A stretch of DNA of 11,227 bases from assembly GCA_964556955.1 (NCBI GenBank), contig CAZKXP010000021.1, positions 1 through 11,227 of the forward strand, written 5' to 3'. The notes under the pieces were generated by a model that saw only the letters and a program-made list of their open reading frames with translations, was not told the origin of the DNA and searched no databases. The position numbers were made by a program, and so were the translations under genes. Source of the DNA: UBA12078 sp964556955 (lineage in GTDB: Bacteria; Patescibacteriota; Dojkabacteria; SC72). Numbering within the stretch: position 1 is the first letter of the stretch; every line of letters starts with the position of its first letter. Shown here piece by piece: positions 1 to 6,132 of the stretch.

Positions 1-27
1 GTCTCTAATGTTAATGCTTATAGCCAT
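1..27 (-). CDS. Start of the next gene (first 9 codons, cut by the window)
   Basis: An ATG at 27-25 follows GAGGTG (39-34) with 6-base spacing and opens a frame reading MAISINIRD to the window edge. The following gene in such modules is usually a tail terminator or tail tube/sheath protein. Nine residues are too few to say. Confidence 0.6.
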
Positions 28-45
28 GCGTAGCACCTCGTATTC

Positions 46-747
46 TTACTTGTTCGTTAAGAAACCCATTGTGATTGCACTGTTGGTATCCTCACGTTGT
101 TTCTTCAATCTTTGTTTTTGGTCTTGTCTAACCGCTTTTAATATGCTGATGTTCTTATTGCTTCCTAAGTGTTGATGTCCTTGAAGCCGTGTGGTTTGTG
201 TCTTGACACCTCTCGTGCCACCAAAACTTCCACCTGCAAGTCTTAGATACGTGTACTCACGAACCTTTGAAACCTCGCCACGTGCCTGTGCACTAATCGT
301 ATCCGTGTTCATTTGTGATTGTTTTAACACATCTTTTTCGCTTAGACCTGTAACGCTTGACTTTGCACTAAATGGTCGATACTTGCTCTGTCTAAGTGCT
401 ACGACGGGTGGGCTTGTAAACGTAGGGTTTTGACCGCTAACCAACCAACCTATAAGTTCTTCAGCAAATGTTCCAACCGTCAAAACACTCACAATACCCT
501 TGTGCTTTTTGACTGGTCCAACACCATCATCTAAAAACTTGATGTAATTTGCCTTAAGCAAATCGTAATGTATTTGAATGTGTCTTGGCGTGTTCTTGCT
601 GTTCGATATTGCACTTCTCGCATTACCTGTATCATACGCCATTATCATCACGGCTATGTTGTGTAAATACCCACCTAACGATGGGTCAAAACCGTTTTGA
701 AGTAACTCATTGTATCTCTTTTCGCTCACATAAATCGTAAAGTCCAT
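46..747 (-). CDS. HK97 gp10-like neck/tail-completion protein
   Basis: A 233-residue protein. DTGNARSAI (residues 39-47) matches the 'D-T-G-N-L-R-x-S' signature of HK97 gp10-like proteins, and YIKFLDDGVGP (68-78) matches the following 'Y-x-x-F-x-E-x-G' block. These proteins link the head connector to the tail. The usual family length is about 110-150 residues. Here about 100 extra residues follow, rich in Lys, Arg, Gln, Ser and Thr (RLKKQREDTNS near the end), of unknown role. AAGGCGGTG, one mismatch from a perfect ribosome binding site, precedes the ATG by 8 bases. The stop is 18 bases before the next start. Confidence 0.6.
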   Translation of the reverse strand: MDFTIYVSEKRYNELLQNGFDPSLGGYLHNIAVMIMAYDTGNARSAISNSKNTPRHIQIHYDLLKANYIKFLDDGVGPVKKHKGIVSVLTVGTFAEELIGWLVSGQNPTFTSPPVVALRQSKYRPFSAKSSVTGLSEKDVLKQSQMNTDTISAQARGEVSKVREYTYLRLAGGSFGGTRGVKTQTTRLQGHQHLGSNKNISILKAVRQDQKQRLKKQREDTNSAITMGFLTNK

Positions 748-765
748 TGAGGATACACCGCCTTG

Positions 766-1290
766 CTATACGAGAACAAACGTCATGTAACCTGACTTTT
801 GAACAATCTTGGCATCTAATGTATTCATCGCAAAATACTTGTTCGTTGCTGTACCACGTGAGAACTGATTGATAATCTTCATAATCGTCCACTCACGCCC
901 TGCGGTGTATATCTTGCCACCCACGTTGAAATCTATGCTCGCATCATCGGTTGAAAAGTGCCATACCACAATCGTTGTTTCATAGCCATCAGCAACCTCT
1001 GCCAACTCGAAGTCCATACCACGTTTGACATACGCATTGGTTTGACCGTCTTTCCCACTAAAGAATTGATAGTCATTCGTCCACTTGGTATCCTTAACGT
1101 TTAACTGTTCTTCTACATAATTCGCAGGTATCATCGCAAGCAACTGTGAGATAGACAACGGTGCGGTTTCTTCAATTTCCATACCAAAAAGACGAGCGTC
1201 TTTTGGTGCTCGATATTTAGCGTCTATATTCTTGCTAAACAATGAATTCGTTTGACCTTTTCTTGTCAAATCTCCACCATATCCACCCAT
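766..1290 (-). CDS. Putative head-completion/stopper-like protein (174 aa)
   Basis: Family not recognised. The N-terminus is Gly/Lys-rich and polar (MGGYGGDLTRKGQTNS), and the rest is mainly beta-like. The run VVWHFSTDDASIDFNVGG, then KIYTAGREWTIMKIINQ (about residues 110-141), recalls the short barrel of head-tail stopper proteins, where an aromatic 'G-x-x-W-x-I' strand is common. This comparison is weak. It lies immediately before the gp10-like gene, the normal slot for a stopper. AAGGGG lies about 8 bases upstream of the ATG. The stop is TAG, 18 bases before the next gene. Confidence 0.65.
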   Translation of the reverse strand: MGGYGGDLTRKGQTNSLFSKNIDAKYRAPKDARLFGMEIEETAPLSISQLLAMIPANYVEEQLNVKDTKWTNDYQFFSGKDGQTNAYVKRGMDFELAEVADGYETTIVVWHFSTDDASIDFNVGGKIYTAGREWTIMKIINQFSRGTATNKYFAMNTLDAKIVQKSGYMTFVLV

Positions 1291-1317
1291 CTTATGTACC
1301 CCTTTTCTTAAACTGTA

Positions 1318-2043
1318 TTACCAAGTGCCATTGACATTGTCAAACTCATACTTGGTTGCTAATATGACATTCTCATACGTCTTTGTATCTTCTAAACAAT
1401 ACTTTAATGCTTCGTTCACGTAAATGCGGTAACGCACTCTCACCTTGAGAATATCCATGACATCTTCAACATCTTCGCAATCGTCCGCTTCTTCTTGAGT
1501 GATGATACCACTTGTTACCATGTCAGCAACCATCAACGCAAACGTGTCGAACTTTGTAATCGTATTGAAATTGGTTTCAAGGATACGAGTACCAAGAAAC
1601 GAGTTATCAATGATTTGACGTTCAACAGGTGATAACGCTCTCTTGAGGTCTAAACTAAACTCTTTCATCTGTTCCATGTTAATACCACTTGAATACACAA
1701 GCATGAACCCACCATCACGGTGGTTGTACCAAACCGAGTTCACGAAGATCTGACTTATCGCATTTCTCACTTGCTTAGAGTGTGCCATGAACCACAATAC
1801 TTGGTATCTATACTTGTTATCGTAATGACTTAAAATGTACGTGTAAACCACGCTTGAAAGTAAATCTAAATAGGATTGAGCGTTTTCTTCACTCCCCCAC
1901 ACGCCAATCAAATTGACGTATGCGTTCTTGCTGACGAAGTCAATCGAGGGCACATAACGGCTCTCAATCTTGTTATACAACAACCCTTGCATATCAGGTT
2001 CTTCATAAGGAACTGCTAAATAATCGTATGGTGCAATAGCCAT
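1318..2043 (-). CDS. Hypothetical neck-region protein (241 aa)
   Basis: I do not recognise this family. It is a mixed protein with many aromatic residues in the N-terminal half (for example YVNLIGVWG, VVYTYILSHYDNKYRYQVLWF), a central helical region (MKEFSLDLKRALSPVERQIIDNSFLG) and an acidic segment (TQEEADDCEDVEDVMDILKV) before a C-terminal beta/helix part. It has no signal peptide or clear membrane segment. It starts one base after the connector stop, with GGGGGTG 7 bases upstream. Its place between the connector and the stopper-like gene means a head-completion or neck role is likely, but nothing in the sequence proves it. Confidence 0.7.
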   Translation of the reverse strand: MAIAPYDYLAVPYEEPDMQGLLYNKIESRYVPSIDFVSKNAYVNLIGVWGSEENAQSYLDLLSSVVYTYILSHYDNKYRYQVLWFMAHSKQVRNAISQIFVNSVWYNHRDGGFMLVYSSGINMEQMKEFSLDLKRALSPVERQIIDNSFLGTRILETNFNTITKFDTFALMVADMVTSGIITQEEADDCEDVEDVMDILKVRVRYRIYVNEALKYCLEDTKTYENVILATKYEFDNVNGTW

Positions 2044-2044
2044 C

Positions 2045-2590
2045 TCAGTACACCCCCATCATTGTAAACTTAGCGTTATGACCGTAAATCGCCCAAAACA
2101 TTTGTCCCCATAACGTCTTCTTAAAATCACCATAATGGTTATCCACTAAAGAAATTTGCTTGGTTTGGTCGCTGTCTTGTGTTTCGGGTTTGTTTTGAAC
2201 GTTTAATGACATTCTATTTTCTTCATCTTTTAAGGCTTTAATATGTAATTCAAGGTAGTGTGCAACGTAATAGCATACGGCTCTCACGAACATTTGCTTG
2301 TTTTCATACTCATCAAACTCTATGATTTCACGTGCGATTTCAATGAGTAACTTAGCGACTTGATACATGATGTCATTCTCATCACGCACAAGCATGTCAG
2401 CACTCTGAACCCACTGTCTAAAATCGACTAATGTAACTTGAGGTCTAACAGCCTCAACAGGCAATGTGTCCTCACTTACGGGGTATAGAACCTCTACTCG
2501 ATATTGATAAAATGAATATGGAACAATCGCATACACGTGATACATGTTTGCACTGTCAATGTAATACTCGTAACCTTGTGGAACTATCAT
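2045..2590 (-). CDS. Head-tail connector, DUF4054-like
   Basis: A 181-residue protein directly after the capsid gene. Its central helix AVCYYVAHYLELHIKAL (104-120) and the end block TLWGQMFWAIYG (159-170) match the pattern of DUF4054 neck proteins, in which an 'A-H-L-L' helix is followed by a 'T-x-G-Q-x-Y/F-W' motif. These proteins are found next to DUF2184 capsids and probably sit on the portal as the adaptor. The N-terminal ~50 residues are Tyr-rich and beta-like (YEYYIDSANMYHVY), which is not typical of the family as I know it and may be an added domain. The ribosome binding site AAAGGTGG lies 8 bases before the ATG. The stop TGA is one base from the next start. Confidence 0.6.
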   Translation of the reverse strand: MIVPQGYEYYIDSANMYHVYAIVPYSFYQYRVEVLYPVSEDTLPVEAVRPQVTLVDFRQWVQSADMLVRDENDIMYQVAKLLIEIAREIIEFDEYENKQMFVRAVCYYVAHYLELHIKALKDEENRMSLNVQNKPETQDSDQTKQISLVDNHYGDFKKTLWGQMFWAIYGHNAKFTMMGVY

Positions 2591-2613
2591 CTTCTATACC
2601 ACCTTTCAAATCA

Positions 2614-2622
2614 ATTATAACA
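2614..2622 (-). promoter_or_regulatory. Extended -10 promoter ahead of the neck genes
   Basis: The minus strand reads TGT-TATAAT (2622-2614), a consensus -10 with an extended TGn. The -35 region is weak. The predicted start near 2607 falls almost on the ribosome binding site AAAGGTGG (2606-2599), so the leader would be only about 17 bases. It has the same extended -10 form as the promoter before the small terminase. It would let the neck genes be transcribed separately from the capsid genes. Confidence 0.4.
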
Positions 2623-2633
2623 TAATTCCCTAT

Positions 2634-2682
2634 TGACGACACACGACCGATGGGGAGACATCAAACAAGTCGTATGCCGTCA
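2634..2682 (-). promoter_or_regulatory. Long RNA hairpin (14-bp stem with a nested stem in its loop)
   Basis: The arms are 2682-2669 (UGACGGCAUACGAC) and 2647-2634 (GUCGUGUGUCGUCA). They pair over 14 bp with two G-U wobbles, so both partners are kept as RNA even where the DNA is not palindromic. The 21-base loop contains GAUG/CAUC (2662-2659 with 2652-2649), a possible 4-bp inner stem. It lies 7 bases after the GNRA hairpin and has no U-tract. Roles could be an RNase III cut site, an mRNA-end stabiliser, a frameshift enhancer or a regulatory RNA; the sequence does not decide. Confidence 0.6.
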
Positions 2683-2689
2683 GCAAGGA

Positions 2690-2711
2690 GAGAGATTATC
2701 GCTAACCTCTC
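2690..2711 (-). promoter_or_regulatory. RNA hairpin with GNRA tetraloop
   Basis: In the minus-strand RNA, GAGAGGUUA (2711-2703) pairs with UAAUCUCUC (2698-2690) over 9 bp including one G-U. The pairs close a GCGA loop, a stable GNRA tetraloop. No U-run follows on either strand, so it is not a classic intrinsic terminator. It is the first of two adjacent hairpins between the capsid extension and the neck genes. Confidence 0.6.
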
Positions 2712-2755
2712 AACCAAAACTTTAAACTTTTTAATACTGATTAAATGCTAAACGA

Positions 2756-3004
2756 TTAAGTTCCGCTTGCTTCCCAAATTGCATAAATCGTGAGGTTAGC
2801 AGTGATGTTGTCGCCAGCACCAATCATCGTTGCACCTAATGCGTCATAAGCCCAACCGACAAGGGTATATCCTGTGTAAACAGGTTCAGGTAAATCCTCA
2901 TTATCGAGAATATTAGAACCTATAATTGCGTCATTGACTACTATGTCAGTCGTTACGCCACCGACATTCCCTCCATTAAGGTCAAAGGTCAGGCTCGTTA
3001 CTCC
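2756..3004 (-). CDS. InlB B-repeat-like domain, expressed only as a -1 frameshift extension of the capsid protein
   Basis: Reading in the -1 frame from the GGG codon at 3006-3004 adds 82 residues (GVTSLTFDLNGG to IYAIWEASGT) before TAA at 2758-2756, giving a 491-residue fusion. The added part matches the Listeria-Bacteroides/InlB B-repeat (Flg_new, beta-grasp) pattern: TFDLNGG (415-421), PVYTGYTLVGW (450-460), then ITANLTIYAIW (476-486). These domains are normally on bacterial surface proteins. The frame has stops TGA and TAA at 3025-3020, no ATG, GTG or TTG before position ~2830, and no ribosome binding site, so it cannot start on its own. Loss of the domain by a simple sequencing error is the alternative. 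The fold call is strong by motif; the mechanism is inferred. Confidence 0.75.
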   Translation of the reverse strand, partial: GVTSLTFDLNGGNVGGVTTDIVVNDAIIGSNILDNEDLPEPVYTGYTLVGWAYDALGATMIGAGDNITANLTIYAIWEASGT

Positions 3005-4230
3005 CCCGTTGTCGTTCCGTTATCAATGTATCTAAATGTTTGATAGAACGCTAATGGAGTACCAATAAATGCGATGTAATTACGTCTCATACCGTTGTTG
3101 ACGGGGTCATAAACGATAGCACCTGGAGTTAGGTCAAGAGCAAGTCTTAAACGGAACACGTATGGGTCTTGACGATACATAATCACACGTCCTGTATTGT
3201 TTGTGCCATCTTCGTTTAAAAGTGGGTCAAACTTAAAGGTTGCAGCAGTGTATGGTTCGAGGTATGGAAGTATATCCCATGCGACTTCTGGTCCACCTAA
3301 TGACGTACGGATTTCTTCAATCTGTGCCTTTAAGTATTCAAGATGTGAACGGAACACTGTACCGCTTGATGTGATGTGAGCGGGTTTAACCAATGAAGCC
3401 ATAAGTTTTGGATAAAGTAAAATCTTGTTTAAGAGATAACCTTCATCATAACCAACTTGTTCAGCGAACGCAATGTATTCACCAACAAACACTTCAACTA
3501 ACTTGGCAGTCGTCATGTTTTCAAACTTCTTAGCGGTTAATGTGTAAACCGAAGTCGTTTCAAGGTCGGTAACAACTGCATACGTTGTTGATTGGTTGAT
3601 AAGACCACGAGGTGCTGTTGCACCATCGGTTGTTCCACCGTTTAATCCACGATGTCCTACCATTGCAAACTTTTCGAGTTCAACTTGATAAGAGTATCTT
3701 ACGGCTTCGCCTTCAGCACCGATAACATCATAACCGATTTGATCGGCTTTCATTAAATCTACTTGCCCAACAAACATACCTAATGTGATAGGAACGATTG
3801 GTGCTTGTAGAGTTTCAACGTTTGACTTAACAAGATTAACCTTGTTGTTGTTACCGCTTGCAAGTCTACCAACTTGGGTTGCGTAGTTCATGAAGAAACC
3901 TTTATCGGTTTCGATTGCACCACCACCATAGATGAATGGAACGTGCTTTGGTGCGTAAACCTTGAACATTGGTCTACGAATGTTTAAATCTAATGCTGTA
4001 AAACCGTTGTATGCGAACTGAAGTTCAGCACCGTCCATAACTTCGGTTTCACCATGCAATCTTGCTTCATGTAGTGAAGCAGTACTGTCTAAAAGGAAAT
4101 CCTTTTTAACACGTGGGTCTTCAATTCTCGCTTCGTTCTCAATAACCACTTGACGTAATGTCTTACGTTGAGTTGTCGCTTGGTTCAATGCGTCATTAAA
4201 GGTATAGTTACTTTCAAATTTGGTTGCCAT
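2998..4230 (-). CDS. Major capsid protein, DUF2184 type (short, unshifted form)
   Basis: The 410-residue main shell protein. It resembles the DUF2184 major capsid family that accompanies DUF1073 portals and DUF2213 proteases. Landmarks are a charged helical N-terminal arm (~15-70), the MVGHRGLNG and APRGLINQ segments (190-198, 206-213), AWDILPYLEPY (317-327), IVYDP (372-376) and a conserved-looking end, TPLAFYQTFRYI (391-402). The start is an ATG preceded by GGGAAGG. After YIDNGTTTGE the frame stops at TAA (3000-2998). Just before the stop is a run of five G (3007-3003), and the -1 frame remains open for 82 more codons. This makes it a candidate for programmed frameshifting to a longer, rarer capsid protein. 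Confidence 0.85.
   Translation of the reverse strand: MATKFESNYTFNDALNQATTQRKTLRQVVIENEARIEDPRVKKDFLLDSTASLHEARLHGETEVMDGAELQFAYNGFTALDLNIRRPMFKVYAPKHVPFIYGGGAIETDKGFFMNYATQVGRLASGNNNKVNLVKSNVETLQAPIVPITLGMFVGQVDLMKADQIGYDVIGAEGEAVRYSYQVELEKFAMVGHRGLNGGTTDGATAPRGLINQSTTYAVVTDLETTSVYTLTAKKFENMTTAKLVEVFVGEYIAFAEQVGYDEGYLLNKILLYPKLMASLVKPAHITSSGTVFRSHLEYLKAQIEEIRTSLGGPEVAWDILPYLEPYTAATFKFDPLLNEDGTNNTGRVIMYRQDPYVFRLRLALDLTPGAIVYDPVNNGMRRNYIAFIGTPLAFYQTFRYIDNGTTTGE
3003..3007 (-). promoter_or_regulatory. Candidate -1 frameshift slippery site (GGGGG)
   Basis: The capsid frame reads ACG GGG GAG TAA. A tRNA-Gly on GGG (3006-3004) can slip back one base and still pair perfectly with GGG (3007-3005), continuing as GGA GTA ACG. 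It lies inside the only permitted window, between the -1 frame stop (3022-3020) and the 0-frame stop (3000-2998), and is the only homopolymer there. It is not a full X-XXY-YYZ heptamer, since the next codon GAG would not re-pair well. A nearby stop codon is a plausible pausing stimulus. No strong adjacent pseudoknot was found by eye. Confidence 0.6.
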
Positions 4231-4250
4231 TGTTATTTACCTTCCCTTTC

Positions 4251-4808
4251 CTACTTACCAATCCATGCACAAATACCTGTGCTTGAAGTCGGTGTGAACT
4301 TAAGTGATTTGAAAATTAAACCACTGTCGATAGAGTCAGCACCACCAGCACCTTGTGCGGTTGCGTAAACTCCACCCAATACTGTACCATTTGTACCTAA
4401 ACCAATGTAAACCTTACCACCTACCGCTGGTGTAACACCTGCAACAAGGGGGACTACAAAATCCCATGAGTTAGGATTAGAAGCCTTAACAACTGTAAAA
4501 CCTTGATCGTTTGATGGTTTTTCAGCAATGCCTGCTTGGATTGTTCTAACACCAACGATGTCACGAATGACAAATGCTAATGTAGCAGCAGTCAATGAGG
4601 AAGTTGCTCTCTTAACACCAATACCTTTAGCGGTTTGTGCTGTGATTTCAACAGGTTCGCCAAAGTCTAAATCGTTTGTTGCGTCAGCGTCAAATGCACC
4701 TTCGCCATATTGCACGCCTTGTGCTGTAACGTATGTGCCAGGTAAAGCGTGTACGCCTGGAACGTTTGCTACTCGGTTAAGAATACCGTATGTGTATAAT
4801 CTTGCCAT
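4251..4808 (-). CDS. Capsid cement/decoration protein, gp24-like
   Basis: A 185-residue beta-rich, Gly/Ala/Val/Thr-rich protein between the protease/scaffold and the major capsid gene, the usual place for a head stabilising protein that binds the outer capsid lattice. Landmarks resemble the phage structural cement (gp24-like) proteins: DFGEPVEI (48-55), a GIGV turn (62-65), FVIRDIVGV (79-87) and VTPAVGGKVYI (125-135). There is one Cys near the end and no signal or membrane segment. AGGAG lies 8 bases upstream of the ATG. It ends 20 bases before the capsid gene start. Family assignment is from recalled pattern and context, and a DUF2190-type decoration protein is the main alternative. Confidence 0.65.
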   Translation of the reverse strand: MARLYTYGILNRVANVPGVHALPGTYVTAQGVQYGEGAFDADATNDLDFGEPVEITAQTAKGIGVKRATSSLTAATLAFVIRDIVGVRTIQAGIAEKPSNDQGFTVVKASNPNSWDFVVPLVAGVTPAVGGKVYIGLGTNGTVLGGVYATAQGAGGADSIDSGLIFKSLKFTPTSSTGICAWIGK

Positions 4809-4827
4809 GTTCTATTCTCCTATTCTC

Positions 4828-5481
4828 TTAAAGCACATCTGCTCTGCCCTTGCGGACTTCGGCATTATAATGCTTGTTAAATGATTCCCATGAATCATGT
4901 GCAAATGGGTTTGTGAGTTGGTTGTAATACTTTCTCGATTCAGCCTCAAATGCTTGATAATCAGTCTGTGGCTTTTCGCCATCTTTTAATTCAAATTCAT
5001 CGCTGTTGACGGGTTTAATCACTTTCTTGTTAGCAGTGTCTTTAACTTCTACGACAACTGGTGCAGGAAAAGCGTCAGCGAACTCTTTGTTCAAATCGGC
5101 AATTACGCCTGACTTGATTTCCCCATCAGGAAGTTCTTTTGCTTCCTTAAGAGCGTTGAGGAAATATGCTTTGTCTTTAACTTCCACGTTTTTAATCTCC
5201 TTTTTATCTTGAATTTCTTGATTCTGTTCATCAAAAATCTTGGTCTTTTCGTCCTTGTCTTCTTCGGTTGTAACTTCTTTAGTTACTCTTTCTGTAACGA
5301 TAACCTTGTTTGGGTCGTCATAACTTTCACGTTTGTCAATCGAATGAAATGCACTTTCGCTTAGAATTCTCTTAGCGTCTTCAAAATCAACTTCGATTTC
5401 GGTTTGTTCATCGGTTATGACGGTTTCTTTGGTCTCATCGTTATGCTTGACTGTATTTCCTTTAATTCTGAACAATCTCAT
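4828..5481 (-). CDS. Candidate internal-start product: scaffold-only protein (217 aa)
   Basis: An in-frame ATG inside the protease gene (residue 214, positions 5481-5479) follows GAAAGAAGGT, whose AAGGT lies 9 bases upstream. The product would start MRLFRIKGN, skip the whole protease domain and contain only the charged scaffold-like part and the C-terminal segment. This matches the lambda C/Nu3 arrangement, where protease and scaffold share a C-terminus through a nested start. It is a candidate from ribosome binding site strength and domain boundary only. Confidence 0.45.
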   Translation of the reverse strand: MRLFRIKGNTVKHNDETKETVITDEQTEIEVDFEDAKRILSESAFHSIDKRESYDDPNKVIVTERVTKEVTTEEDKDEKTKIFDEQNQEIQDKKEIKNVEVKDKAYFLNALKEAKELPDGEIKSGVIADLNKEFADAFPAPVVVEVKDTANKKVIKPVNSDEFELKDGEKPQTDYQAFEAESRKYYNQLTNPFAHDSWESFNKHYNAEVRKGRADVL

Positions 5482-6120
5482 AAACAATTTACCTTCTTTC
5501 TTTGAATCTTCGAGTTCAGGGTTAGCCTCATCACGAATCATCGCATTGACTTGACGACCTGCCTCTAACACCGCAACATGGTTATACAAAATGTTTGTTT
5601 GCTTAAACGTGTTGGGCTTACTTCCAATCGGTACTAACTTCGCACGATACCCTAATGATAAATCCCTAAATTCTTCAGATAAGTGCCGTTCACCATTCTC
5701 ATCTTCAGGTGCAACCAAGTCGATTAACTCACTGTCGTAAATCACTAAGTTTGTGACGAGGTTATCGCCATCTCGCTTAGGTTCACCGTACAACGAACCC
5801 TTGATGTGGTCGGATGTCGTGTAACTGTTGAGCAACTTCTTTGGATGTCTTAAAGTGACTGGTATGCCTTTGAGGGAATCCATACTGACTTCATCGAAGA
5901 CATCTGCTTCCTCTCTATGAACTTCAATCAATGCGTTTTTATCTTCAAAGTTGAGTTCATACCCCTTGTAATACTGTACCCCTATGTTTCCTACCACAAC
6001 ATCGTTGCAATAGAGGTAACCGTCCTTTTCATTGAACCAAATCCTGTCTGATAATCGAACTTTGTAACCGAAATTACCTTTGCCGTCCGTGAATACCAAA
6101 CGTTCGTCCATGATGTTCAA
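4828..6120 (-). CDS. Head maturation protease with scaffold-like C-terminal region (DUF2213 type)
   Basis: A 430-residue protein. Residues ~45-200 resemble DUF2213, the protease-like domain found beside DUF1073 portals. Landmarks are PVTLRHP (88-93, His92), DLSLGY (153-158, Ser155) and NHVAVLEAGR (180-189). By analogy with HK97-type prohead proteases, His92 and Ser155 are the likely catalytic pair (inference). Residues ~200-385 are Lys/Glu/Asp-rich with coiled-coil or disordered character, as in capsid scaffolds. The last ~40 residues (from DYQAFEAESRKYYN through a KGRADVL terminus) look ordered and may bind the capsid protein. The start is a TTG: GGAAGGTGA ends 4 bases before it, whereas the next in-frame ATG (6111) is about 14 bases from the site. 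An internal in-frame ATG at 5481 with its own ribosome binding site may produce a scaffold-only protein. Confidence 0.78.
   Translation of the reverse strand: MNIMDERLVFTDGKGNFGYKVRLSDRIWFNEKDGYLYCNDVVVGNIGVQYYKGYELNFEDKNALIEVHREEADVFDEVSMDSLKGIPVTLRHPKKLLNSYTTSDHIKGSLYGEPKRDGDNLVTNLVIYDSELIDLVAPEDENGERHLSEEFRDLSLGYRAKLVPIGSKPNTFKQTNILYNHVAVLEAGRQVNAMIRDEANPELEDSKKEGKLFMRLFRIKGNTVKHNDETKETVITDEQTEIEVDFEDAKRILSESAFHSIDKRESYDDPNKVIVTERVTKEVTTEEDKDEKTKIFDEQNQEIQDKKEIKNVEVKDKAYFLNALKEAKELPDGEIKSGVIADLNKEFADAFPAPVVVEVKDTANKKVIKPVNSDEFELKDGEKPQTDYQAFEAESRKYYNQLTNPFAHDSWESFNKHYNAEVRKGRADVL
5482..5500 (-). promoter_or_regulatory. Internal ribosome binding site in the protease gene
   Basis: The minus strand reads GAAAGAAGGT, then 9 bases, then ATG. 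The spacing and strength equal those of real starts in this operon, and it falls exactly at the boundary between the protease domain and the charged tail. Confidence 0.5.
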
Positions 6121-6132
6121 ATTATCACCTTC

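Larger units (their letters stand above)
2591..2755. other. Non-coding interval between capsid extension and neck genes
   Basis: The only substantial gap in an otherwise tightly packed operon. It holds a weak AT-only inverted repeat (TTTAAT-cagt-ATTAAA on the minus strand) soon after the extension stop, an A/T-rich stretch, two strong hairpins, a candidate promoter and the ribosome binding site of the next gene. No open frame of useful length is seen on either strand. Confidence 0.6.

Noticed and set aside
707..892. 61-codon minus-strand frame between two neck genes
   Set aside because: Lies almost entirely inside the two neighbouring genes in another frame; its Cys-rich look is a by-product of reading frame.
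2045..2047. Possible Mollicute code with TGA as Trp
   Set aside because: TGA ends the connector gene one base before the next start, and the real genes use TGG for Trp, so the standard bacterial code fits.
2690..2711. Intrinsic terminator after the capsid gene
   Set aside because: The hairpin is strong, but neither strand has a U-run directly after it.
4528..4884. 118-codon plus-strand frame opposite the cement gene
   Set aside because: Antisense shadow of a real gene; no ribosome binding site and no sensible protein pattern. The same applies to the other plus-strand frames.
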